The notes beneath the pieces are model-generated. The model saw only the letters and a program-made list of their open reading frames with translations. It made no database searches and was not told the origin of the DNA. Source: CAYNJF01 sp964397555 (GTDB taxonomy: Bacteria > Pseudomonadota > Gammaproteobacteria > Berkiellales > Berkiellaceae). Taken from it: a stretch of DNA of 14,448 bases. Shown one piece after another: positions 1-6,835 of the stretch. Numbering within the stretch: position 1 is the first letter of the stretch; each line of letters begins with the position of its first letter. The position numbers were made by a program, and so were the translations under genes. The stretch spans positions 1 to 14,448 of the forward strand of contig CAYNJF010000050.1 in NCBI GenBank assembly GCA_964397555.1. Reading direction: 5' to 3'.

Positions 1-2
1 TT

Positions 3-1484
3 TCTAGCCAACTATCTACCCTAGAGCAAATGGTCCCCACCTCTTCCATCAGCTCACAAGCGGTATATGATTATTTTTATCATCATTTTGTTCCCTCTCC
101 TGAAAGTATTCTAGGCAGCATTCATCGAGTCATGCCTGCTCATTATGTAGTCATGACCTCCAAGTCATGTCAATCCTTCTCTTACTGGCAGCCTCAATCG
201 TATCCAGATCAAAAACTTGAACCTCAAAACGCTTCAAATCAGTTAATGAGCAAGCTAGTTCAAGCGTGCACCACGGACAAAGATCGCATTGGCGCTTTTT
301 TAAGTGGCGGACTAGATAGTTCAACAGTGCTCGCCTCTTTGGCCAAAGCCAATCCTGGATGCGAAATCCATGCCCTAACGGTTGGGTTTGATCAGCTAAG
401 CTTCGATGAGACTAGTTATGCCGAGGAGGTTGCCAACCATATTGGCGTCCAACATCATGTTATTCAAAAAACAGCGAACGATCTTTACGAGGACTTAATA
501 CCTTTAATCAAAAGTTTACCGCAACCTTTTGGCAATGCCTCAAGTTTAGGGGCTTACTGGTGCGCTAAAAAGGCCAATGAACTTGGTTTGGACTGTCTTT
601 ATGCGGGTGACGGTGGCGATGAGCTCTTTGGAGGAAATACCCGATATCAAACTGAACTCCTATTCCAACGATACCAGCGAGTACCCAAGTGGGCTCGACA
701 ACTTTCATTAATGATGGTGAATCATCTAGGCATATTCAGTGTTGGCAAATTAAAAAAGATTCAAAAATTCATACGCTTAAGCCATACCGGAGTTGCCCAA
801 CGCGACTTAACCTATAACTTTTTAGAGCGTATGGACCTTAAAGATACCTTTGAAGAAGATTTTTTGCAGCACATCGATTCAACTTTAGGGCGCCAACGAT
901 TCACTGACAGTTACCGGCTGGCGCAAGGTGAGTCTTGGTTAGACAAGTTGCTGTGCTCAGATTTTCGTTGGATCCTAGCTGAGAATGACATCCAAAAAGT
1001 CGTGCAAGCCTGCCAAGCGTTTAATCTGCAGGTGAAATTTCCGATGCTGGATGAAGCTATCATGAAACTGGCGATGCGCTTACCCTTCTCCTACAAACTC
1101 AAAGCAGGTCAGCTTCGTCCTTTTTTCCGTGACACGGTGTCTTCGATGTTGCCCGCCGCAGTGGTTAAAAAGAAAAAGCATGGGTTTGGGATCCCAGTGG
1201 GTTCATGGATCCTTGATCATGCTGGGTTAAAAGAGATCTGTTTCGATGCATGCTTCGACTTTAAAAAAAGAGGCATTTTATCGGGAAATTTCATTGATTC
1301 TTTATGTCATACTCATCTCAAAGAGTACCCCAATTACTATGGGGCCATGGTGTGGTTGATTGTGGTTTTGGAGTTATGGCTACAACATCATTCGAGTGAG
1401 TTGCAAAAAAAAGAGACAACAAGTCAATTAAGCTTGCGCAATCAAGATGATTATGCCTTAATTAAATCAGGGACAATAATATAA
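3..1484 (+). CDS. Asparagine-synthase-like amidotransferase, C-terminal part (5' end outside window)
   Basis: This is the synthetase half of a class II glutamine-dependent amidotransferase of the AsnB type. Such enzymes activate a carboxylate with ATP and transfer ammonia from glutamine. The frame is open to the left edge, so the ATG at 30 is internal. Comparison with the 643-residue amidotransferase at 13761-11830 suggests about 180 residues are missing, including the Cys-2 glutaminase domain. Visible motifs, numbered from the Met at 30, are the ATP-pyrophosphatase P-loop SGGLDSS at 92-98, FDETSYAEEVA near 125-135, AGDGGDELFGG at 192-202, and a KKHGFGIPVGSW block in the C-terminal part. Where the other copy has YDEPFADSS, this one reads LPQPFGNAS. 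It lies on the opposite strand to the main operon and converges on it. In exopolysaccharide loci such enzymes are thought to amidate sugar acids, but the substrate here is unknown. The family is certain; the role is inferred. Confidence 0.93.
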   Translation, partial: SSQLSTLEQMVPTSSISSQAVYDYFYHHFVPSPESILGSIHRVMPAHYVVMTSKSCQSFSYWQPQSYPDQKLEPQNASNQLMSKLVQACTTDKDRIGAFLSGGLDSSTVLASLAKANPGCEIHALTVGFDQLSFDETSYAEEVANHIGVQHHVIQKTANDLYEDLIPLIKSLPQPFGNASSLGAYWCAKKANELGLDCLYAGDGGDELFGGNTRYQTELLFQRYQRVPKWARQLSLMMVNHLGIFSVGKLKKIQKFIRLSHTGVAQRDLTYNFLERMDLKDTFEEDFLQHIDSTLGRQRFTDSYRLAQGESWLDKLLCSDFRWILAENDIQKVVQACQAFNLQVKFPMLDEAIMKLAMRLPFSYKLKAGQLRPFFRDTVSSMLPAAVVKKKKHGFGIPVGSWILDHAGLKEICFDACFDFKKRGILSGNFIDSLCHTHLKEYPNYYGAMVWLIVVLELWLQHHSSELQKKETTSQLSLRNQDDYALIKSGTII

Positions 1485-1496
1485 GAAGAGATTGTG

Positions 1497-1796
1497 ATGG
1501 CCAGAACCAAATCCCAAGTCCGACCAAACTTTGTCGTACCACTTGTGATGATGGCCTCGATTGAGCGAGCTTATGAAAACAATCATCACCTGACTCGCTT
1601 ACAAGATGATCTCTACTATTACCAACTGATTACCCATCATGATGCTCAAGACTTAGTACTTGAGCAATCCAAGTTGGCTAAGATGATGACAAGTATCAAA
1701 TCGTGGCTCAACCAAAAAACACGAGCCTACGCTGAAATCATCATTCGACAATCCGAAGATCGTGACTTAAAAACGTTTAAAGTTGACGCCTTTTAA
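1497..1796 (+). CDS. Small unrecognised protein (99 aa) downstream of the amidotransferase
   Basis: I do not recognise this protein. It follows the plus-strand amidotransferase with a 12-base gap. A GAAGAG ribosome-binding site at 1485-1490 lies 6 bases before the ATG at 1497, which is preferred over the in-frame GTG at 1494. It has no cysteine and no signal peptide or membrane segment, and it looks largely helical. Several Tyr and His residues (NNHH, YYYQ, THH) precede a basic, Lys/Arg-containing second half that ends in TFKVDAF. The last 30 bases overlap the 3' end of the convergent deacetylase gene. The close spacing and good ribosome-binding site make it a plausible real gene, co-transcribed with the amidotransferase. 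It could be a small regulator or partner protein, but nothing in the sequence proves a role. Confidence 0.6.
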   Translation: MARTKSQVRPNFVVPLVMMASIERAYENNHHLTRLQDDLYYYQLITHHDAQDLVLEQSKLAKMMTSIKSWLNQKTRAYAEIIIRQSEDRDLKTFKVDAF

Positions 1797-2681
1797 AAGG
1801 CTTTTGACTTTCATCTTACTCATCTGAGCCATAAAGCCCCATTTGGACTCCCTCCATGGGGTATATCTAGGTAACTCAAACAGATTGGCCCCCTCGGTAA
1901 CGGCCCCAGGCACCGTGGTCACAGCCCCATCAAAGCCGCACTCCTTGAGCAGATTCACGTGAACGTCTTGATAATCTTGATCTTTTTTCCCATTTGGGTA
2001 AGCAAACCATCTAATCGGAGTTTGACATTGATTTTCAAGCACTTGCTTTGATGTCAGAATTTCTTGTTTAGCGTCTTCGTTGCTTAGCGTGGTTAAAATG
2101 GGATGGGAATGAGTATGCGCCCCCACCCCCATGCCGCTCTGATGCCAGCGTTGTCTTTGTTCTAAACTCATCATCAGGGGTGGCACCGAAGAGTGTGGAC
2201 ATAGTTTGGCTAAAAATGCTTCTCTTTGCTCTAAAGGTAAATATTTAACATGAGCAATCATGGCCTGGATAAGCGCTCGCTTACCATCCACCGTCTGTGC
2301 GTCGTATTCACGACCTAAAAATCGGTACCCTTGGTGTAGTTGTTTAATTTTTTCAACAATCACATCATTAAACATACAGTGGTCGTCGTAAAAACCGGTC
2401 GCAATAAAACAGGTAGCACTTAATCCATAATCCTTAAGAATCGGTAGGGCCACATCGAGATTATCCGCGTAACCATCATCGAAGGTAATAACGGCACTTC
2501 GAGGGGGTAGGCTCCCCTCTTTCATACGAGCCATCGCTTGAGCTAATCCGAGCACATGATAGTGTTTAGATAACCAGAGACAGTGCTCGGTAAATCGCTT
2601 GGCAGTCATTTGCGAGGAAAAGAGAGGACAAGGCTCCCTTAGAACTCGATGATAGACCAGTATATGTAAGGGCCCGCTCAT
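1767..2681 (-). CDS. Polysaccharide deacetylase (NodB/CE4 family)
   Basis: This is a metal-dependent carbohydrate deacetylase that would remove N- or O-acetyl groups from the glycan made by the operon. The 304-residue protein shows the CE4 motifs in order: ITFDDGYADN at 65-74 (catalytic and metal Asp pair), GAHTHSHP at 187-194 (H-T-x-x-H metal ligands at 189-193), and RWFAYPNG at 224-231, with ELPRYTPW near 269-276. The start at 2681 is chosen because its ATG overlaps the TGA of the upstream methyltransferase in the classic ATGA arrangement. The family fold then begins directly with HILVYHRVL. A longer open frame to 2807 would add 42 low-complexity residues inside the methyltransferase gene and is rejected. 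There is no signal peptide, so it may act on cytoplasmic, lipid-linked intermediates. It is the last gene of the operon and overlaps the convergent small gene by 30 bases. Confidence 0.93.
   Translation of the reverse strand: MSGPLHILVYHRVLREPCPLFSSQMTAKRFTEHCLWLSKHYHVLGLAQAMARMKEGSLPPRSAVITFDDGYADNLDVALPILKDYGLSATCFIATGFYDDHCMFNDVIVEKIKQLHQGYRFLGREYDAQTVDGKRALIQAMIAHVKYLPLEQREAFLAKLCPHSSVPPLMMSLEQRQRWHQSGMGVGAHTHSHPILTTLSNEDAKQEILTSKQVLENQCQTPIRWFAYPNGKKDQDYQDVHVNLLKECGFDGAVTTVPGAVTEGANLFELPRYTPWRESKWGFMAQMSKMKVKSLLKGVNFKRF
1788..1805 (+). terminator. Short terminator-like palindrome at convergent gene ends
   Basis: The perfect 14-base palindrome GCCTTTTAAAAGGC (1788-1801) can fold as a 5-bp stem with a TTAA loop and is followed directly by TTTT (1802-1805). 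It spans the stop codon of the small plus-strand gene and sits inside the last codons of the minus-strand deacetylase. On the minus strand the bases after the palindrome are not T-rich, so any activity is expected only for plus-strand transcription. The stem is short, so this is a weak candidate. Confidence 0.4.
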
Positions 2682-3391
2682 TTGGTGGACACTCTTAGTG
2701 TATAGGAGTGGCAAAACCACATGGATACAAAAGAAAAAGCTCGCATTAGCGGCTGGGTTTTGGGGTGGCTTAGTAACGGCTGAAGCCATCGAACTGGAGC
2801 TGGACATATAGGCACCCAGTAAAGCTGAACCTTAGAAGCCTGAGGCTTGAGCTTTTTTTGCACTTTAAATGGACTCGTGTAATGAAGGTGCATGGATTTC
2901 TTGAAGAGCTTACGCTTAACTTTATCCCAGATGTGCACCAAGCAATAACTGTTCAAGCCATCCAACCAAATTTCACCATTGTGGTGACAAACTCGAATAA
3001 GCTCATCGAAAAGCGAGTCGAAATCCGACAATACCTGAAGCACACCAAAGCAAAGGACACCATCAACCTGATTGCTGCCAATCGGTAGACAGGTTGCGTT
3101 GGCGTGGCACCAGACTGGTAAATTAGTTAACTTTTTAGCTTTTTCAAGTGATGGCATGGAGTAATCAAGGCCAAAGCAATGCGCCTTCATTTGATGGAGC
3201 GTTCTGGTATAAGTCCCGGCCCCACATCCCACGTCAAGCCAAATTTCATCTGCCTGAGGCCTCACCCAGGTTTTAAAAAAGTGAAGCCTAGTCGATAATC
3301 CATGATCGGACCAGCCTGCAATTTCAGCCTCGGTGTTTCCTTGAGCAAATCGTTCAAACCGGTGTTGCCATTGTTTTTCAAAATCAGGCAT
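2678..3391 (-). CDS. Class I SAM-dependent methyltransferase
   Basis: This soluble 237-residue methyltransferase has a Rossmann-type fold. Motif I is WLDVGCGAGTYTRTL at 51-65 (SAM binding). The acidic end of strand 2 is GLDYS at 74-78, and HANATCLPI at 96-104 marks the adenine-binding region. VDGVLCFGVLQVLSDF follows at about 109-124. The C-terminal third is basic and hydrophobic and has no recognisable extra domain. The open frame reaches a TTG at 3409. I choose the ATG at 3391 because an AGG lies 6 bases upstream and it gives an 8-base ATGCCTGA overlap with the ligase gene, matching the two junctions before it. By context it should methylate a sugar of the exported glycan or its lipid carrier, but the acceptor cannot be read from sequence. 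Confidence 0.9.
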   Translation of the reverse strand: MPDFEKQWQHRFERFAQGNTEAEIAGWSDHGLSTRLHFFKTWVRPQADEIWLDVGCGAGTYTRTLHQMKAHCFGLDYSMPSLEKAKKLTNLPVWCHANATCLPIGSNQVDGVLCFGVLQVLSDFDSLFDELIRVCHHNGEIWLDGLNSYCLVHIWDKVKRKLFKKSMHLHYTSPFKVQKKLKPQASKVQLYWVPICPAPVRWLQPLLSHPKTQPLMRAFSFVSMWFCHSYTLRVSTK

Positions 3392-4655
3392 GGGCAACCT
3401 GTTGTCCAAGACGGACTCGAGCTGGGGATGGCATGACTAACGCATGGGTCAAACCCAGCAATGCGACCAAGGAGTAAAACAAGTCAAAATAGGCAACGCC
3501 AAGAAAAGTCCCCCCTACCATATAGCCAAGTAGACTAACTTGAATCATTGAGCATAAGTCATGCGCCCATTTATGCTCTGGAGTATGTTGCGTAAAGGTT
3601 CGGATCCGAGTTGCGGTTCGCCAACTTAAGGCCAGGATCATGAGAAAAAGACCGAGGCCAACAAAGCCATGCTCACCTAGTACCTCAAAGTAAATACTGT
3701 GAGAGTCATGGTAGTCTTTGGGGTTAGGAGCATAACGCTCAAAAAGTCCAGGGCGGAAGGTTTCAAAACCACCGCCGACCATAGGGCGCTCTTTGGCAAG
3801 ATTGAAAGCAAAATGCCAGGCATTGATGCGTCCCATGGCCGAGGCATCTTCTTGGTAGGTCGAAATGGTCTGCATACGATCATACCAATGATCAGGCAAA
3901 CTCATCAGCGCAAAGGGCACCATCATCGCCAAAAGGAATAGTATTTTGAATTTTTGACGACTTTTCAGCACGAGCATCATCGCCATGGCGCTAAACGCAA
4001 GCAAGGCCCCTCTTGAGTGAGAGCCAAAGATGGAGACAATCATGAGGCCACCACTTAGCCACATCAGGGCTTTGGCCCACTTCTTTTTTAATTGATTGGT
4101 TAAAAACCACATCAACGGCAAAATCATAATCAAACTCAGAGCAAGGGTGTTGTTGTCCTCGATTTGAGAGCCACGCGGACCAAGCACCAAAAAATTACCG
4201 CCGTTGATGATGGTGAAAAAGCCACCTTTAATCCCGTAAAAGGCAATGGATAAGGTGATAACCCAAGTCAGATTCATGATCTTATTTTTTGTTTGCATCA
4301 CGATCATGGCAATGAAGATAAAGACTTGGATCTTCATCACTTTTTCCCATTGCCCCACCGCATCGTCAGGCACGAGCGCAAAAAGGGTCGTAATGTTCAT
4401 CCAAAATACAAAAAACAACAAAGCCCATACAAGCCCAATATTAGGCAATGGTTTTTTCTCTTTAGAAAACAAGAAACCCGCTAACGTGGTGGCCCCTATC
4501 AAGTAAGCAAAATGAAAGTGATATGCAAGCCCCCACCCCAATCGATGAGGGTTCATAAAGCCTATCCAGTTCCACAATAAGACCCCAACGGAGGTTCTAA
4601 AAAAGGCTAGCGGCAGCAAGCTAAAGACAATGAAGAAAACGAGTAAATCACGCAT
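3384..4655 (-). CDS. Probable O-glycosylation ligase, exosortase A-associated (Wzy/WaaL-like)
   Basis: This polytopic inner-membrane protein of 423 residues, with roughly ten or more hydrophobic segments, is of the O-antigen ligase/polymerase superfamily. The N-terminal block WNWIGFMNPHRLGWGLAY at 28-45 is typical of the exosortase-A-associated subfamily (TIGR03097-like). The Wzy_C-type periplasmic region shows SHSRGALLA at 212-220, VGGGFETFRPG at 293-303 and DSHSIYFEVLGEHGFVGLGLF at 317-337, with the conserved His of the HS motif. Such enzymes join undecaprenyl-linked glycans outside the membrane, either to each other or to an acceptor. The family annotation proposes O-glycosylation, but this is not proven. 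The start is the ATG at 4655, with GAGAG 5 bases upstream and an 8-base ATGCGTGA overlap with the kinase gene. A GTG at 4667 lacks a ribosome-binding site. Confidence 0.92.
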   Translation of the reverse strand: MRDLLVFFIVFSLLPLAFFRTSVGVLLWNWIGFMNPHRLGWGLAYHFHFAYLIGATTLAGFLFSKEKKPLPNIGLVWALLFFVFWMNITTLFALVPDDAVGQWEKVMKIQVFIFIAMIVMQTKNKIMNLTWVITLSIAFYGIKGGFFTIINGGNFLVLGPRGSQIEDNNTLALSLIMILPLMWFLTNQLKKKWAKALMWLSGGLMIVSIFGSHSRGALLAFSAMAMMLVLKSRQKFKILFLLAMMVPFALMSLPDHWYDRMQTISTYQEDASAMGRINAWHFAFNLAKERPMVGGGFETFRPGLFERYAPNPKDYHDSHSIYFEVLGEHGFVGLGLFLMILALSWRTATRIRTFTQHTPEHKWAHDLCSMIQVSLLGYMVGGTFLGVAYFDLFYSLVALLGLTHALVMPSPARVRLGQQVAHA

Positions 4656-5454
4656 CCATACTCTCACTCATAGTTGATTTTGCTTTCTCAAAGGCGCTCA
4701 ACACGCGAGCCTGCACCTCTGGGCCATAGTTACGCACCTTTTTAAGCTGATAAAAGTAACTTAGGCTAATTGGGGCAAGGCGTATAAATTGAGCTATTGA
4801 AACTTCAAGCTCCTTTAGAATATCACAAAGCCATGCTTTAATTTGAGCTTGACTGATAAGTTGTCGCCACTTTTCATGGTCAAACTCAACTAAACTGTAC
4901 AACAAAATGGTCAGGTCCATTAAAGGAAAGTCACACAAACCGTAGTCTTCCCAATCAATCAACCGAGTACCTGATTTGGTCATCAATACATTGGTAGGTG
5001 TTAAGTCACCATGCTGAGATATTCTTGGTAGGTTAAGACTCTCTTGGGATATATGAGTAGAGACAACCGGTGAATGACTTCTTTGAGGAAGAAGCCCTTG
5101 GAGCTGAGCTTTAAAAAAATCCCTTAAATGAGCTCTTATCACGTTAGATGTTAAAAAGTTATCCAAGGAGAAAAAACGATGTGCGCTTGCCATTTGGACA
5201 TAGCCTTGAAAAGCTTCATCCATCCACACCATGGGTTTGAATACTAAGTCATCCAATAAGTCATAAAGCTCATGAAGAAGGTTATATTCATCGGTTAGGC
5301 TAGAGTGGGTTTGTCGCTTGATAAAGTAGGTTAATTCATCATCTAAATAGCAAAGAACACTCCAATTGCCCACCAACCGGCATTCAAAGTCAATTCGTTG
5401 TTTGGAAGAGGCCAGTTTTTGATGGATCAAAAAATCTTTTAAGGGTTCAATCAT
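4648..5454 (-). CDS. APH/choline-kinase-like phosphotransferase
   Basis: This 268-residue soluble protein has the aminoglycoside phosphotransferase/choline kinase fold. The Brenner-type catalytic loop reads QHGDLTPTNVL at 147-157, with catalytic Asp-150 and metal ligand Asn-155. The second metal motif is LIDWEDYG at 165-172. YFIKRQ at 43-48 may supply the N-lobe lysine. There is no resistance context: it lies inside a glycan operon between an unrecognised 154-residue protein and the O-glycosylation ligase. A sugar, polyol or lipid-linked acceptor is therefore more likely than an antibiotic. ATG 5454 overlaps the upstream stop in ATGATTGA, with CAGGG 6 bases upstream. The residues before the HGD loop are fewer and more divergent than in standard APH enzymes. 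The neighbouring 154-residue protein may therefore be a functional partner. Confidence 0.85.
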   Translation of the reverse strand: MIEPLKDFLIHQKLASSKQRIDFECRLVGNWSVLCYLDDELTYFIKRQTHSSLTDEYNLLHELYDLLDDLVFKPMVWMDEAFQGYVQMASAHRFFSLDNFLTSNVIRAHLRDFFKAQLQGLLPQRSHSPVVSTHISQESLNLPRISQHGDLTPTNVLMTKSGTRLIDWEDYGLCDFPLMDLTILLYSLVEFDHEKWRQLISQAQIKAWLCDILKELEVSIAQFIRLAPISLSYFYQLKKVRNYGPEVQARVLSAFEKAKSTMSESMDA

Positions 5455-5911
5455 GACAGACCCTGTAAAGGTTTGGAAAAGACTTAAGGTAACTTAACCA
5501 CCCTCGGGTGCGGGAAGCTTGGCTCGTATTGAACCGAGAATATCGTTGATGGTAGACAGACTTTGTTGCGGGTACGAGGGAGGTACTTGTCAGCTCATCA
5601 ATATACCAAGATGAGTAGTCATTAACGCTTAAGGCTCTTTGACATCGTATCGCCCATTTTCGAGCCGGGGTATAGATAAGTGTATTGGGGCGCAGCCAGT
5701 CACGATTAAACCGGAGCTTATCGTATACCACAAAACATTGAGTCGCTTCTTTACATGGCGTATAACCTGCCTCGATAAGCCAACCCTCATGAGTGCTATC
5801 TAAACCAACAAGATGGATTTTGGTGTCATCGAACCCAAACCATAGCAAAAGATTGATCAGCGAGGGCTCAAAGGTGGGTTGAATCATAAGCTCGACTTTA
5901 CGCTCTAGCAC
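5447..5911 (-). CDS. Unrecognised 154-aa protein paired with the kinase
   Basis: I do not recognise this protein with confidence. It starts at GTG 5911, which directly abuts the TAG of the upstream glycosyltransferase. A strong AAGGGGAG ribosome-binding site (5917-5924) lies 5 bases before it. It ends with an 8-base overlap into the kinase gene. No signal peptide or membrane segment is evident. The protein has short predicted alternating strands and helices: INLLLWFG, KIHLVGLDS, then EGWLIEAGY, CFVVYDKL, LRPNTLIYT, a basic patch ARKWAIRCQRAL, and WYIDELTSTSLVPATKSVY. This order resembles a reduced Rossmann/methyltransferase-like fold, but no glycine-rich SAM motif is visible. Related kinases are sometimes fused to such an N-terminal domain, so a split two-subunit enzyme is possible. 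That is inference only. Confidence 0.75.
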   Translation of the reverse strand: MLERKVELMIQPTFEPSLINLLLWFGFDDTKIHLVGLDSTHEGWLIEAGYTPCKEATQCFVVYDKLRFNRDWLRPNTLIYTPARKWAIRCQRALSVNDYSSWYIDELTSTSLVPATKSVYHQRYSRFNTSQASRTRGWLSYLKSFPNLYRVCHD

Positions 5912-6835
5912 CTAGGCTCCCCTTCTTATGAGCCTTAGAACGTGGGCCCCCATTAGGGTTTTAAACAATAAGGGATAACATTGCATCGAAAAAGGATTCA
6001 TCTTGATGGCTTGCAAGACATTTTCACGCGCCAACTTTAAATCGAATCGCCAAATCGCGTCTTTGGCAAAGTTCAGATAGGTATGAAAAATGGCTTGTTG
6101 ACTGATTGAGTGAATATCATCCAGAGTATTCTCAAGATATTTTGCATACTTTTGAATGACTAACAAACGATTACGACGCATTTTATTGAGATTTAAACTT
6201 TGGTTGTTTTCGTGTCGACGATAGTAAACCAAAGGGAGATCTAGGCATTTAAAATTTGAGATCTGACTGATTCGAATCCATAACTCCCAATTTTCACAGG
6301 CACTCAACTCTTCATCAAAAGGTCTTTTGCTCACCAAGTCACGTTTAAACATCACCGAGGAAGCAACAATCGCATTTCCCTTAAGCAATCGATTGAGACA
6401 AGCCCCATTTAAATCTGGTTCAACTCCGATGTTTTGCATGACATGCCCCATCGAGTCCATGTATTGCCCATTGGTGTAACACAAACCAATGTCTGAGTAC
6501 TTTTCAAACACCATCACTTGACGCTCCAGCTTATCTTGCACCCAAACATCATCACTATCCACCAGTGCAATATAAGTTCCATTGCTCACGGCTATGGCAT
6601 TGTTTTTTGCCACCGTTTGGCCCTGATTTGCTTGATTGAGTACAACCATTTTATCGGGGTAACTTTCTTGATAGTTCTGCAAAATTTGTAACGTTGTATC
6701 ATGTGAGCCATCATTGACACAGTAAAGTTTAAAATCGATAAAACTTTGAGAGAAAATACTGTCCAGTGTTTTCTTGACATACACCTCGCAATTATAACAA
6801 GGCATAATAATCGATACCGTCTCAGCTGACTGCAT
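5912..6835 (-). CDS. Glycosyltransferase family 2 (GT-A)
   Basis: This cytoplasmic or membrane-associated sugar transferase of 307 residues has the GT-A fold. The N-terminal strand and nucleotide-binding loop VSIIMPCYNCEVYV occupy 7-20. CVNDGSHD at 39-46 follows, then NQANQGQTVAKNNAI at 67-81, and the metal-binding DSDD at 93-96. A CENWELWIRIS motif at 180-190 takes the place of the more usual EDW version, with Asn at the second position. It would add one sugar from a nucleotide-sugar to the growing lipid-linked glycan; donor and linkage cannot be read. The start at ATG 6835 overlaps the flippase by 14 bases and has GGAG about 8 bases upstream. The C-terminal 90 residues are helical and basic, ending in LRLIRRGA, possibly a membrane-surface contact. 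Confidence 0.93.
   Translation of the reverse strand: MQSAETVSIIMPCYNCEVYVKKTLDSIFSQSFIDFKLYCVNDGSHDTTLQILQNYQESYPDKMVVLNQANQGQTVAKNNAIAVSNGTYIALVDSDDVWVQDKLERQVMVFEKYSDIGLCYTNGQYMDSMGHVMQNIGVEPDLNGACLNRLLKGNAIVASSVMFKRDLVSKRPFDEELSACENWELWIRISQISNFKCLDLPLVYYRRHENNQSLNLNKMRRNRLLVIQKYAKYLENTLDDIHSISQQAIFHTYLNFAKDAIWRFDLKLARENVLQAIKMNPFSMQCYPLLFKTLMGAHVLRLIRRGA
5917..5924 (-). promoter_or_regulatory. Strong ribosome-binding site deciding a GTG start
   Basis: On the minus strand AAGGGGAG lies 5 bases before the GTG at 5911 and inside the last codons of the glycosyltransferase gene. It supports the GTG over the later in-frame ATG at 5887. It also shows that the 154-residue gene is independently translated even though it has no leader. 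Confidence 0.7.

Noticed and set aside
30..1484. Complete amidotransferase gene starting at ATG 30
   Set aside because: The frame is open to the left edge with further family-like residues, and the protein from ATG 30 would lack the whole glutaminase domain. The gene is cut by the window.
1702..1731. Inverted repeat CGTGGCTC ... GAGCCTACG as a minus-strand terminator for the operon
   Set aside because: The stem is short with a bulge, and the T-run lies in the loop rather than after the stem. It is inside the small plus-strand gene and more likely chance.
2682..2807. Upstream extension of the deacetylase frame (42 residues)
   Set aside because: It lies wholly inside the methyltransferase coding sequence and is rich in Ser/Ala/Pro with no family match. 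The ATG at 2681 has the ATGA overlap and starts right at the conserved fold.
2858..3088. 76-residue plus-strand open frame
   Set aside because: It is antisense to the methyltransferase, with no recognisable motif or independent context.
4648..5454. Aminoglycoside resistance gene
   Set aside because: The HGDLTPTN and DWED motifs are shared by many sugar and choline kinases. The gene is embedded in a glycan operon with no mobile or resistance context.
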